DNA from: SABI01 sp963663665
GTDB lineage: Bacteria > Spirochaetota > Spirochaetia > Sphaerochaetales > Sphaerochaetaceae
NCBI GenBank assembly: GCA_963663665.2
Contig: CAXXKP010000009.1
Coordinates: 248,001-312,000 of the forward strand
DNA: 64,000 bases
Direction of reading: 5' to 3'
This document shows, piece by piece, positions 31,757-40,709 of this stretch (positions within the stretch are counted from its first letter, which is position 1; the number at the start of each line of letters is the position of its first letter). The position numbers and the translations under genes are program-made. Under the pieces are notes generated by a model. That model worked only from the letters and a program-made list of their open reading frames with translations, was not told where the DNA came from and ran no database searches.

Positions 31757-33838
31757 TCAAGTTTCTGCTATTATAGCTTTTATTATATTAAAAACAAGCG
31801 AGAAATGTTGGAAATTTGCCCTACTAAAGCCTGTTTCTTTATTTAGGACAGCATTGGCAAAAGCGGATTTTGTTAGTGCATAGTTTTCTGGATCTTCTTG
31901 GGCACTCATTTCTGCAATCTTATATACTCTTTTATTATCACTACCATCAATAATACTGAATTTATTCTCTCCACATTTTTTCTTATCTTCACAATAGAAC
32001 TTTTCTCCCATTCCAATACTATAACCTTTTTCATTAAATTCATTCCCAACAAACAACCGCCTCTGCACACCTTCCACTTCGATTACAGTTTTCAAATCCT
32101 CATCAGTATAGTAGTGTTCAATACAAATATTTGGGGTAGCAGTCCGATGATCTGGTATAGGTATAATAAACGAGAAGACGTTATTACCCCAAGATTTAAA
32201 CTGACAATCTGATTGAGAGAATTTTTTATTTGCTTCGTCAACATCACGATCAGCAATAAAAATTAGTTTTCTTTTATTATCCAACATAGAATATGATTTA
32301 CACATTGTGTACAACTGGCTCCAACCCATATTAACCGCATTACTGTTTTGTATATGAGTAGACTCATGTTCAAAAAACTTAAATTTTAAGTCTTTATAGT
32401 CTTCTGAGAGTTTAGGATCTTCCTTAAATTGGGATAATGCAGCTTTCATATGCTTCCAATCAGTTTGCCCTTCGGTAATTATTATTGGCTCTTTACTTTC
32501 CCTCAATAACTGTCTTAACTTATTATATGATTCAAGAATTCTATCGTTCTCGGATATCATCATCTGGTATACTTCGACAAACAATTCATTGGAGATCGGA
32601 TCCGCGACAAGCCCAGTCCCCAAATCGATAATTGTAGTTCTATCAGGGTATTTATCAGCCAATCCCAACTGAAAAAATGCAGAATGAGAACTTGTTATAA
32701 ACTGCACATTCGGAAACAGTGCAAACATATCAGGCAGAACTTCTTTCTGTAACTTGATATGTAAATTCTTTTCAATTTCATCGATAACTACAATACCGCT
32801 TATTTCGGGAAGAGAAATATCCACCTTGTTTCTATCAGCTTGCCTGATTAATTCACAAAATAATGTTAAAAGAGATGATTCTCCTGCAGACAAATTAAAA
32901 ATCGAAGGAATTATCATATGTTGCGTTTTGTTATCGACTATTTGAATTCGAATTGCACCCGAATTCCTCTTTGCAATACCAAACCTAAGTTCCTCATATC
33001 CCTTTCCAGATAACGCTTTCGATAGAATTTTGTTCACATTCTGGAAGGTCTGGCTTTTATTTCCCAATGCTCGTGAAATTATAGAATTGATTAACGAACT
33101 CAATTTGTCAGTTCTAATTGTGGTAGACAGATTGAGAGAATTGATAATATTCGATAGATCAGATAAACCAACATTTAGATATTGGTTGTCAAGAACCAGA
33201 TCTAAAAGCCATTCACTCACTTTTAATAAATTATCTGTGACTTCAACTGGATTCAACATTCTCCCAGCAAATCGCGCGCTATGATCAGCACTCAGCGTTA
33301 TCTTGTACAGATCATTAAGATATCCTGGAGAATCATATCTATAAGAAGGGAAGTAAGTTATTATATTATCACTAAATAATTTCCGCGCCACATCTTCTGA
33401 GACATTGCTGCTAATTGCTTTACCAAAAGAATTAACATTTAATGAAGTAGTCTTAGAAACAAAACTACTATATGGAATTTTATTCTCAAGAGTTATAAAA
33501 TCATCATACTTTTGGTTTACCAACTCTCCTCTAAAGTCAATATAATCTATAGCAAAGTCACCCATAAACCTTAAATACACTATTGAAGGGCTCCTTGAAT
33601 TCAAACTTTGAGAGCTTGAAGAAATTCTATAAAAGGAGTTTTCCCTTCCTGAGAACTCCAAGGAGAATCCTTTTTTTGCGAGCTCATAGAAAGCGTCTGC
33701 TATATATGACAGAATCGTAGTTTTCCCTTTCCCATTAATCCCCATAAGCACTGTCATTCCTGACTCTTCAAAATCTTGCCTAAAATCCTCAAACGGTGCT
33801 CGGTTAACAATAATTATTGTTTTTAAATAAATTTTCAT
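31757..33838 (-). CDS. AAA ATPase with C-terminal TOPRIM-like domain (OLD-like)
   Basis: 693 residues from ATG 33838, 4 bases after the stop of the upstream nuclease-like gene. N-terminal RecF/OLD-type ATPase: Walker A GINGKGKTTILSYIADAF, signature NLSAGESSLLTLFCEL, Walker B SGIVVIDEIEKNLH and a following switch His in ITSSHSAFF. The C-terminal third has TOPRIM-like acidic motifs (IIITEGQTDW; FIADRDVD). This is the layout of OLD nucleases, which act in phage defence with a partner. Minus strand, AT-rich, opposite to its plus-strand neighbours. Confidence 0.82.
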   Translation of the reverse strand: MKIYLKTIIIVNRAPFEDFRQDFEESGMTVLMGINGKGKTTILSYIADAFYELAKKGFSLEFSGRENSFYRISSSSQSLNSRSPSIVYLRFMGDFAIDYIDFRGELVNQKYDDFITLENKIPYSSFVSKTTSLNVNSFGKAISSNVSEDVARKLFSDNIITYFPSYRYDSPGYLNDLYKITLSADHSARFAGRMLNPVEVTDNLLKVSEWLLDLVLDNQYLNVGLSDLSNIINSLNLSTTIRTDKLSSLINSIISRALGNKSQTFQNVNKILSKALSGKGYEELRFGIAKRNSGAIRIQIVDNKTQHMIIPSIFNLSAGESSLLTLFCELIRQADRNKVDISLPEISGIVVIDEIEKNLHIKLQKEVLPDMFALFPNVQFITSSHSAFFQLGLADKYPDRTTIIDLGTGLVADPISNELFVEVYQMMISENDRILESYNKLRQLLRESKEPIIITEGQTDWKHMKAALSQFKEDPKLSEDYKDLKFKFFEHESTHIQNSNAVNMGWSQLYTMCKSYSMLDNKRKLIFIADRDVDEANKKFSQSDCQFKSWGNNVFSFIIPIPDHRTATPNICIEHYYTDEDLKTVIEVEGVQRRLFVGNEFNEKGYSIGMGEKFYCEDKKKCGENKFSIIDGSDNKRVYKIAEMSAQEDPENYALTKSAFANAVLNKETGFSRANFQHFSLVFNIIKAIIAET

Positions 33839-33840
33839 AT

Positions 33841-34221
33841 TCAAATCTTCATTTCAATTAAGGTAGCATCTTTGATCTTTCCACTCACAACCTGAAGAAT
33901 AAGACCATCTACCCGAAGAGGACCTTTTTTTGCAATTCCCTTCTCATATGTTTTAATTTTTGGAAATGAAACCTTTGTATATGCTTTGATGTAATCAATT
34001 TTAGATATTCCAATTTCTTTGAAAACCATATCTCGAAATTCATTAATCATCGTGAGAGAGGCAAGAAAGACAGAAACGAGACTTAGCTCATCTAGTTTCT
34101 TCTGTGCTGGGATTAATCGTGCAGGTCTTACCATGATTTCTCGGTTCTCGTTTTTGTTATCTACCAACTCGTTGAATTCGCTAATTGACTTTCCAATTAT
34201 ACCAAATGAGTTTTTTGCCAT
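33841..34221 (-). CDS. Truncated PD-(D/E)xK nuclease-like protein
   Basis: 126 residues from ATG 34221 with aaaggag 10 bases upstream. The C-terminus holds RVDGLILQVVSG then DATLIEMKI, the D-x(n)-ExK hairpin of PD-(D/E)xK nucleases, and stops there; homologues that I recall continue for another 100-200 residues to finish the nuclease fold. It is followed at once by the ATPase gene with overlapping signals. Either the two genes are an operon whose first member was shortened, or it is a natural small partner. Confidence 0.55.
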   Translation of the reverse strand: MAKNSFGIIGKSISEFNELVDNKNENREIMVRPARLIPAQKKLDELSLVSVFLASLTMINEFRDMVFKEIGISKIDYIKAYTKVSFPKIKTYEKGIAKKGPLRVDGLILQVVSGKIKDATLIEMKI

Positions 34222-34416
34222 CTAGGATCTCCTTTTAATCCTTTATAGGATATCACACTAACTTTAATTATCAATATTTATTGCCAAATATATCTAGCCT
34301 ATTCATATCAAAGGCTTGTAATTCAAGCGCAGTATGCTAAGATATAAATCGTATTTATATCATTTATAGGAAAAGAGTTGAATGTAGTCGTTAAAATCAA
34401 AAGCAAGGAGAGCTAT

Positions 34417-34689
34417 ATGAAAAATGATTATTCGAGGAAAATAGAAATGATTTGCCCTGTGTGTGGTAGCAAAACATTTGAATCTGATAATGAAATCCAA
34501 GATGATGATGTAACATGTCTTTGCTGTAAAAAGACATTCACAAGAGATGAATTATCTAATGCTAATAAAAATAATATTGATCAAAATCTTAGCAAAATTA
34601 AGGAAGAGGTTCTTCAAGATACAAAAAAAGAAATGCAAGATATGTTAAAAAAAGCCTTTGGTAATAATAAAAACATTAAAATAAAGTAG
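34417..34689 (+). CDS. Zinc-ribbon protein (ECs_2282-like)
   Basis: 90 residues from ATG 34417, with aaggag 7 bases before it. Two Cys pairs (CPVCGSKTF; CLCCKKTF) are followed by a helical tail (LQDTKKEMQDMLKKAFGN). The arrangement ICPVCGS ... DELSNAN matches the ECs_2282 family of putative zinc-binding proteins from enterobacterial prophages. It is next to a membrane protein gene, and the pair looks like a mobile two-gene unit of unknown role. Confidence 0.65.
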   Translation: MKNDYSRKIEMICPVCGSKTFESDNEIQDDDVTCLCCKKTFTRDELSNANKNNIDQNLSKIKEEVLQDTKKEMQDMLKKAFGNNKNIKIK

Positions 34690-34696
34690 GTTAACA

Positions 34697-35143
34697 ATGG
34701 TAGTTAGTGACTATATTTCTATTGGAGCTATTTGCGTTTCTATTCTAGCAATCATAGTATCTATTATTCTTTATAAGAACCAAAAAAGATATACAGAGAA
34801 TCAAGATAAACTAAATGAAATACTATTGGATAAAGAAAGAAAACAAATTGAATTATCTAAAACAGCATCTATATCTGCAAATGTTATCAAAGACTTTAAA
34901 AATTATAAAATTAGAATTTTTAATAAGGGAGCCAGTACAGCAAACAATGTTGATATCTCATATCCGGAAGACCATAATTGGATTATAATCAATGATGTTT
35001 TACCGATTGAATTTCTAGAATCAGGAAAATCCATTGATCTACCACTAGCTATCGCAGGAAGTGCTCAAAGAAAATTAAAAGTTATTCTTACCTGGGAAGA
35101 TGTTACTGGGGAAAAAAAGACTGAAGTTATCTTAACACTTTAA
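34697..35143 (+). CDS. Membrane-anchored protein with Ig-like domain
   Basis: 148 residues: one N-terminal membrane helix (ISIGAICVSILAIIVSIIL), a coiled coil (TENQDKLNEILLDKERKQIE), then a beta domain (KIRIFNKGASTANNVDISY to LKVILTWEDVTGEKK). 7 bases separate it from the zinc-ribbon gene. Probably works with it. Not further recognised. Confidence 0.6.
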   Translation: MVVSDYISIGAICVSILAIIVSIILYKNQKRYTENQDKLNEILLDKERKQIELSKTASISANVIKDFKNYKIRIFNKGASTANNVDISYPEDHNWIIINDVLPIEFLESGKSIDLPLAIAGSAQRKLKVILTWEDVTGEKKTEVILTL

Positions 35144-35204
35144 AAAAAACTCCTTAACTATTTCCTCAAAAAAAATAAAAAATAACAAACTCTCACTACT
35201 CCAA

Positions 35205-36368
35205 TTAGCTATTACCCTTTGCCCTATTATGTGTTTTACATAGCATCTGGCAATTACTTATATCTGTAGCACCGCCATTACTCCATGCTGCAACATGATC
35301 AGCATCCATTTCTTTTAGTGGCCATATTCTATTCTTATTAGAATCATGACCAATCGCACACAATGGACAATTTGACTTTTCTTCTTTTTCGGCATCCTTT
35401 GTTTGAGTCATGTAAACAATCTTCTTTGTAGCATCGTCAAAAACACGAATATTAAGCAATTTATAGTCTTGCAAGCCTCCAAGTACATATTCAAAAATAC
35501 CTCTACGATTCTTTACATATGGATCACTATAAAGGGCTTTTACTTGATCAGATACTTTTCTGGAGTCGTAGGCTCTCCTGTGGTATTCTTCATAAAGTCT
35601 TCCCCATTCTAACCCTCGCATTTCGTTTTCTATATCGATAAAAACACTTGAAACCCAGTCAAGAACAGTATTGAAGTAAGTTTTTAATTCAGCAATATTA
35701 TCATTATAGCGGTGAGAACTCATATAGTCGCCAATATTTCCTTTACTCACCCAGTCAAGAGCACAACGCAAAAAATCTTGTCGATTAACACTTCCAGAAA
35801 CATACGCACTCCATTTTTGTATATTTGCATTCTGACTATTACTAAACTCTTCTTTGCCCAAAGTAACAAAAGGACCAGAAAAAACAGCGTTAAGTAGTTC
35901 TTGATCATTAAGAGGTACACCAGCAATATTAATTGTTCTAAACCATTCTTTAATCTCGGTTTCAGTTCCTTCGCATTCGTAAATTAGTAATTTTGTGTTT
36001 AATATTTTTTCTTGTTTATCGGAGGCTAAACCACTGAAATATTGCTCTATACCATTTTCATCTTTAATTGCAAATTTATTTGTGACATACCGACCGAAAC
36101 TAGTTATTCGCTGTTGCCCATCTAAAACTTCTAAACTACTCTCACTGACTTTATTAAAATAGAGGAGCCCTAGTGGATATCCCTTAAGGAGGGATTCAAT
36201 AACAGCAACATCTTTCTTCCCATCTGCATAGATATAGTTCCGTTGGTATTCTGGCTGAATTGTTAGTTTACCCGATAAACCAAACAATCCTCTCCCTTCA
36301 AGTTCGTTATATACAAACCCCGCGCAAATATCTTTTACTGTAATATCAATTCTAAGTACAGTTTCCAT
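35205..36368 (-). CDS. DUF262 (GmrSD-like) plus HNH nuclease
   Basis: 387 residues. The N-terminal DUF262 domain has IQPEYQRNYIY and the conserved EVLDGQQRITSF (about residues 80-91), a ParB/Srx-like NTPase-nuclease fold as in GmrS. The C-terminus is an HNH nuclease with CPLCAIG, DADHVAAWSNGG and CQMLCKTHNRAKG. It begins right at the stop of the EcoRI-family methylase (stop 36369, ATG 36368), so the two are an operon. The likely role is restriction of DNA lacking the methylase's mark. Confidence 0.82.
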   Translation of the reverse strand: METVLRIDITVKDICAGFVYNELEGRGLFGLSGKLTIQPEYQRNYIYADGKKDVAVIESLLKGYPLGLLYFNKVSESSLEVLDGQQRITSFGRYVTNKFAIKDENGIEQYFSGLASDKQEKILNTKLLIYECEGTETEIKEWFRTINIAGVPLNDQELLNAVFSGPFVTLGKEEFSNSQNANIQKWSAYVSGSVNRQDFLRCALDWVSKGNIGDYMSSHRYNDNIAELKTYFNTVLDWVSSVFIDIENEMRGLEWGRLYEEYHRRAYDSRKVSDQVKALYSDPYVKNRRGIFEYVLGGLQDYKLLNIRVFDDATKKIVYMTQTKDAEKEEKSNCPLCAIGHDSNKNRIWPLKEMDADHVAAWSNGGATDISNCQMLCKTHNRAKGNS

Positions 36369-37433
36369 TTAATTTACCTTCTTATGCTTAATAAAAATTC
36401 TTTTAAAAGTTTCCTTACCGTTTAAATATGACCCTCGCCCATAGACACCGTTTTCGTCTTGAGAAACACCCCTGTTTGATCCAACTAATTCAAATTGTTC
36501 TGGTGAATATTTATCAAGAAAACTAATAGGGACTCCCATTACACCCTCATAATCAAGAGGAATTGCATCCGTGTGAGAAATCTCTATGGCGTCATAATTA
36601 TCATATTTTTGATACCTTTTCCCTTTCAATTTCCTGTTAAATTTAAGGTTATCGGCCATAGTCATTAATGGTAAAGGTTTATGTCTCCGTCCATGATCAA
36701 TATTAGTAAACCAACATACATTTCGAAACTTAACCAATCCGGTATTTGCATTATAAACTCCTTCACCATATTCTTTTGCATAAGGTGTAGAAAAATATGC
36801 ATTCCCAGCATTAAATCCATTACCAAGCCATATTCTATTCTCTTTGATTAGTGGAAAGACTTCTTTATATGTAATAGCATTAATATTACCGATAATGACA
36901 AATTGTTTTTCTGCTTCCATTACCCAAGTTAAAAACTCACGAAACAACGAAAATGGAGGATTGGTAATCACAATATCAGCTTCATCTCGTAGCATTTTTA
37001 TTTCAGCACTTCTAAAATCACCATCACCCTCTAAATAATGCCACTCCAAATCATTAACGTTTATTTCCCCATCACCTGTGGTGTCATGATCTAAAGTAAA
37101 GATTTTCCCATTCTTCTTTGTTTTTATATCATCATATTGAGGGTCACGTGTTTCAAACAAAGTTGGTTGATAATCAGCTTTATACTTTTTACTTTCTACT
37201 GCGTAGCTTGTACTGATTATTTTTTTCAGACCAAACCTTGTGAAATTTTGAGCAAAATATTTAGTAAAATTGCTCCACTCAGGATCATCACAAGGTAGAA
37301 GAATTGTTTTCCCTCGAAATACATCTGGATTATACTCAAGATATGCATTCATTTCCTTTTCTATATCGTAGTACTGTGTGTAAAATTCATCGTTTTTCGC
37401 ATTCTTAGCATTTGAGAGATTGCTGTTTGCCAT
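36369..37433 (-). CDS. Adenine-specific methyltransferase, EcoRI-methylase family
   Basis: 354 residues beginning with KNDEFYTQYYDIEKEMNAY and PCDDPEWSNFTKYF, the opening signature of EcoRI-type adenine methylases, and with catalytic NPPF in ADIVITNPPFSLF (about residue 200). It modifies adenine in a specific sequence; EcoRI family members need not target GAATTC, so the site is unknown. Followed without gap by a DUF262-HNH gene, which suggests a self-contained modification/restriction pair. Confidence 0.88.
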   Translation of the reverse strand: MANSNLSNAKNAKNDEFYTQYYDIEKEMNAYLEYNPDVFRGKTILLPCDDPEWSNFTKYFAQNFTRFGLKKIISTSYAVESKKYKADYQPTLFETRDPQYDDIKTKKNGKIFTLDHDTTGDGEINVNDLEWHYLEGDGDFRSAEIKMLRDEADIVITNPPFSLFREFLTWVMEAEKQFVIIGNINAITYKEVFPLIKENRIWLGNGFNAGNAYFSTPYAKEYGEGVYNANTGLVKFRNVCWFTNIDHGRRHKPLPLMTMADNLKFNRKLKGKRYQKYDNYDAIEISHTDAIPLDYEGVMGVPISFLDKYSPEQFELVGSNRGVSQDENGVYGRGSYLNGKETFKRIFIKHKKVN

Positions 37434-37643
37434 TTAGTTAAACCTTTCTAGATTGTATTTAATATGAATATAATTCATTCTATTTTTCAATTATTATATA
37501 CTCAAATTTTATGTATCACAATGGATTATATTAATTATAAAAGCCTTGAGAAACCCAAATATTATTATTTCCTCTCATTCCTCAAATGATTTTTACGATT
37601 TTTATTTGATTATAAAACCTTTATCTTGTAAACTAAATTTATT

Positions 37644-38525
37644 ATGAACAATAAGGTAAAAAATATCATCCCAAAGTTTGATCTTTATAGATATCAACTA
37701 TTACCAGAGGATCGATATCTTCAAGGAGAATTTTTTGAAGAGGTTTCTTCTCTAGAAGAACTCATTAAACAGAAAAACGCAATCTTACATACAATTTTAA
37801 AAAATATAAAATCGTTCAAAGATACTCGAGGGCACACAATACTGCTCAATCTCAAATATGACACAGGCCCTTTCTTACTCTTTCGAGTTGCTGTTAGTCG
37901 TTCCATTACAATTGAAACCCAGGACTTTAATCAAAAAGAAATTGATAATTGGCCTTCCTTTTACATTGCATTCTGGAACGACCCAATCAAACAACTCATA
38001 TACATCCAGAGAAGAACTGATGCATTTCATAAAACGGAAATCGTTACAAAAATACTTGAAACAGAAATTACAAAATATCTTAATAAAAAGCAATTAATTA
38101 TATTTATAAGGCCTCTTTTTAAAAAAGAAAAATTTTGGAGAATAGTTACTCAATTCAAAGGTAAGATACGAAATATAAGATTTAATTTATTAACACCTAA
38201 TATGTCTAACATCTCAGGCGGTTTAAGCGAAGATTTAAAATTATTTGCGAAACAAACCAATACAAGTACAACAACCTTATCAATGTCTTCTGATTATAAT
38301 AGCTCCTTACACCTAGACGAAAATGATAGGAACCTCAATGGAATAGTTAATTACGCAAGCAATGGAGGTGGAGATATTTCATTTAAGATTTTTGGCTATG
38401 AAAATCGAATTCATACGACAGATACAAAAAGATCTATCAAAATGGACAATATAACTATCCAGGGAAATGACCCTGAAAAAATAATTAATATTCTAAAGGA
38501 GCTAACAAATGATGAAGGTATTTAA
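37644..38525 (+). CDS. Soluble component of RexA/RexB-like pair
   Basis: 293 residues, no membrane segment. A central run (NWPSFYIAFWNDP ... IIFIRPLFKKEKFW ... RFNLLTPNM) is in the same order and spacing as a stretch of lambda RexA (a PSF box, then a PL motif, then a C-terminal LP turn). The similarity is weak and recalled, not computed. AT-rich. It is divergent from the EcoRI-type methylase across a 210-base promoter region and is followed by a four-TM protein with a 17-base overlap. Confidence 0.45.
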   Translation: MNNKVKNIIPKFDLYRYQLLPEDRYLQGEFFEEVSSLEELIKQKNAILHTILKNIKSFKDTRGHTILLNLKYDTGPFLLFRVAVSRSITIETQDFNQKEIDNWPSFYIAFWNDPIKQLIYIQRRTDAFHKTEIVTKILETEITKYLNKKQLIIFIRPLFKKEKFWRIVTQFKGKIRNIRFNLLTPNMSNISGGLSEDLKLFAKQTNTSTTTLSMSSDYNSSLHLDENDRNLNGIVNYASNGGGDISFKIFGYENRIHTTDTKRSIKMDNITIQGNDPEKIINILKELTNDEGI

Positions 38526-38976
38526 AGATATAATAACCTCATTTTTAATTTCGTTTCCTTTTGTATACATCCAAAATTATTTTGAAACTACTTTTATAAC
38601 AGATTTTTTAAAAAACAACCTTATTGTGATCTTAATAGCTCTACTTGCTATTAACTCAACAACCCAAAGTCTAATTTTAACAAAAATACGGGAACTTATA
38701 GACAAGCTTCCTGAAGAAGATCGTTCAAAACAATTTCATAATACTCGAAAACAAATGAACAATTCAATTATCGAACATATAGTTCTCATCTGTGTTTCTA
38801 TGGTTATTTTTATTTTAGTAGATTCTCCAAAATTTCAAAAAACAGGACCCTTCTTTCTCCTCTTACAATCGGGAGTAATCTCTTGTTTCATTTATTCTTT
38901 ACTAAATTTATACGATAATGTGAAAGGTGTTTTTATTATATTAGATTTTGATCCTAAAAGTAAAAAGAATTATTAG
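38509..38976 (+). CDS. Four-TM membrane component of RexA/RexB-like pair
   Basis: 155 residues with four membrane helices (IITSFLISFPFVYIQ; LIVILIALLAINST; IVLICVSMVIFILV; FFLLLQSGVISCFIY) and a basic central loop. Lambda RexB is 144 residues with four TMs and is the ion-channel effector triggered by RexA. It overlaps the soluble gene (start 38509 or 38512, stop of previous 38525). Identity rests on size, topology and gene order. Confidence 0.5.
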   Translation: MMKVFKDIITSFLISFPFVYIQNYFETTFITDFLKNNLIVILIALLAINSTTQSLILTKIRELIDKLPEEDRSKQFHNTRKQMNNSIIEHIVLICVSMVIFILVDSPKFQKTGPFFLLLQSGVISCFIYSLLNLYDNVKGVFIILDFDPKSKKNY

Positions 38977-39004
38977 TAATGCAATAAATCTAAAAATTTA
39001 AAGA

Positions 39005-39026
39005 TGTGATAGCAAATGTGATAGCA
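39005..39026 (+). repeat. Paired 10-bp repeats, candidate arm-type sites (right arm)
   Basis: tgtgatagca at 39005-39014 and 39017-39026, identical in sequence and 12-bp step to the pair at 526-547 on the other arm. They lie about 100 bases to the left of the right core site, as expected of the P arm of attP. Confidence 0.7.
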
Positions 39027-39128
39027 TTTTAAAAGTTTCTCAATGTTTGCATTGCTAATATTACACAATAGGCCCCTCTAAAATGCACTTAAAACACACT
39101 ATAAGCATATATAATATAAGGAAATATA

Positions 39129-39170
39129 TTCACACGGTAGAAGTCGTTGGTTCAAACCCAATCGCGCCCA
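39129..39170 (+). repeat. attR core, 42-bp direct repeat with 417-458
   Basis: Exact copy of the 3' part of tRNA-Val. It is preceded by phage DNA and followed by the old tRNA terminator. This is the right end of the prophage and the original host 3' end of the tRNA. Confidence 0.95.
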
Positions 39171-39174
39171 TCAG

Positions 39175-39212
39175 GCAACTAGTTTCAATAAAAGAAGTTA
39201 GTTGCTTTTTCT
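39175..39212 (+). terminator. Original host terminator of tRNA-Val, displaced
   Basis: Arms gcaactagtttc (39175-39186) and gaagttagttgc (39194-39205) pair over 12 positions including two G-T pairs, followed by tttttctttt. It lies directly after the host 3' tRNA half, so it ended the tRNA transcript before the phage integrated. Confidence 0.8.
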
Positions 39213-39231
39213 TTTAGCTGTGAAGCAGTGA

Positions 39232-39307
39232 ATTCACCCCGTGGGTTATTTTTATTCATCCGACAACATAACTCAACTGCAATATGGGAAATGACACTAT
39301 TATTCAT
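39232..39307 (+). repeat. 77-bp inverted repeat, left copy
   Basis: This sequence is the reverse complement of 44245-44321, with about 69 of 77 positions matching and one 1-base gap. The core cgacaacataactcaactgc is exact. It lies just upstream of a decayed transposase. It may be the end of a composite element or a MITE-like repeat. Confidence 0.8.
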
Positions 39308-39324
39308 ACTGGATATAATAGATC

Positions 39325-40343
39325 ATGTTCAACTTTCTTCGATCCATACTCAATGCAATATGTAATACTATTTTCAGAAAAAGAAAGAATCTCATTTTCA
39401 CCATGCTTCTGCTTAAGAAGGAGAATGAGATTTACAAACGACATCTCAAACTTCAGAAGAAGAGATTGCATTTCAGAAAGAGTGATAAATTAACTTTCTC
39501 AATGATAAGAGCTTTATCTGCAAGAATGATGAATCATCTAACAGTAGTGGAACCTGAAACTCTTCTTGTTTGGCAACGCCGATTCATAAAGAATTTCTGG
39601 AGTTATAAGCATAATACTCCAGGAAGAAAACCTATTTCTAGAGATGTAAAAAATCTAATCATTGAAATGAAACAGGAAATTATCTCCGGGGTTGTAAAAA
39701 GATAGCTAATGAATTGAAGAAAATTAACATCGATATTCATTACACAACTGTAAACAAAATCATTCAGACATTCCACAAGCAAGGATTACTTCAACCGAAT
39801 GGTTCATGGAAAAAGTTTCTCAAGATGCACTGGGATTCATTATTCGCCATGGATCTAATGACTATTGATACTCTATTTAGTAAATGACTCTACCTATTCA
39901 TAATTCTTGAACTGAAATCCAGAAAAATCATCAAATGGAATCTCACAGAATATCCTAGCAGAGAGTTTGTCAGACAGCATATTATTGATGTTACATATGA
40001 TGATGAGGAAGCTAAAACTCTCATCTATGATAATGCTCCACAGTTCACTTCTATCAATTATTCCGATTATGAAATTACTGGAGTAAATATATCAATTGCA
40101 TCACAGAATATGAACTAATTTGTTGAACGATTAATTGGAACTATTAGAAAAGATGCTTTAGATCATTTTCTGTTATTTTCTGAAAAGCAAGTTCGACAAA
40201 TCATCAAGAAGTATGTGGTGTATTATATGCATCAAGGTATTGATAAGATTCCTGATGCTGAGATCCAAGAAAGTTCCGGGGTTATCGGAAAAGAACAGAT
40301 TTTATCAGGTCTCCATCATCATTATTATCGCTCAATTGCATAA
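39325..40343 (+). pseudogene. Decayed DDE transposase (rve superfamily, IS481/ISNCY-like)
   Basis: Pieces of one transposase are found in order: an N-terminal part (VVEPETLLVWQRRFIKNFW and NTPGRKPISRDV), a catalytic start (AMDLMTIDTLF) followed by an in-frame stop, ELKSRKIIKWNLTEYPSREF, an altered second acidic site (IYDNAPQFTS), another stop, then FVERLIGTIRKDALDHFLLF. A frameshift near 39700 and several stops show it is dead. It follows the 77-bp repeat by 18 bases. Confidence 0.85.
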
Positions 40344-40472
40344 AGATGGAAAAAACTAATGCACGTGCTTGTTCTTGTACGATTTGGTGTATTTTCTACT
40401 CATAGCCTTCCTCCTGCGTGCAGGGGAAAAATGATTCTTCAAGTTTTATTCAAATAGGGAATTGGTTTACGC

Positions 40473-40709
40473 TTACCGTAGAAATCTTACCGGCTTTAGA
40501 AGAAGATAATAAAAAATAGCTATTTTTATAAGCTGTCGAACTTCTTTGGAGAAGCTTCCAGTGGCAAACTCTTTTTTCCAATTAGAGACCATACTTGCAA
40601 CGGTTCCATACTTTGCTACAATCTCATTTACTGGCATTTGTTCTTTAAGTGCTTCAATTGCTACATCTTTCTTGAAAGACTCTGTAAAAGTTATTCTGTT
40701 CCTTCCCAA
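40473..40709 (-). pseudogene. IS3-family OrfA remnant
   Basis: Begins MGRNRITFTESFKKDVAIEA and continues QMPVNEIVAKYGTVASMVSN, an IS3-type OrfA helix-turn-helix. After about residue 58 the sequence no longer matches the family, and OrfB is absent, so it is a fragment. Confidence 0.75.
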
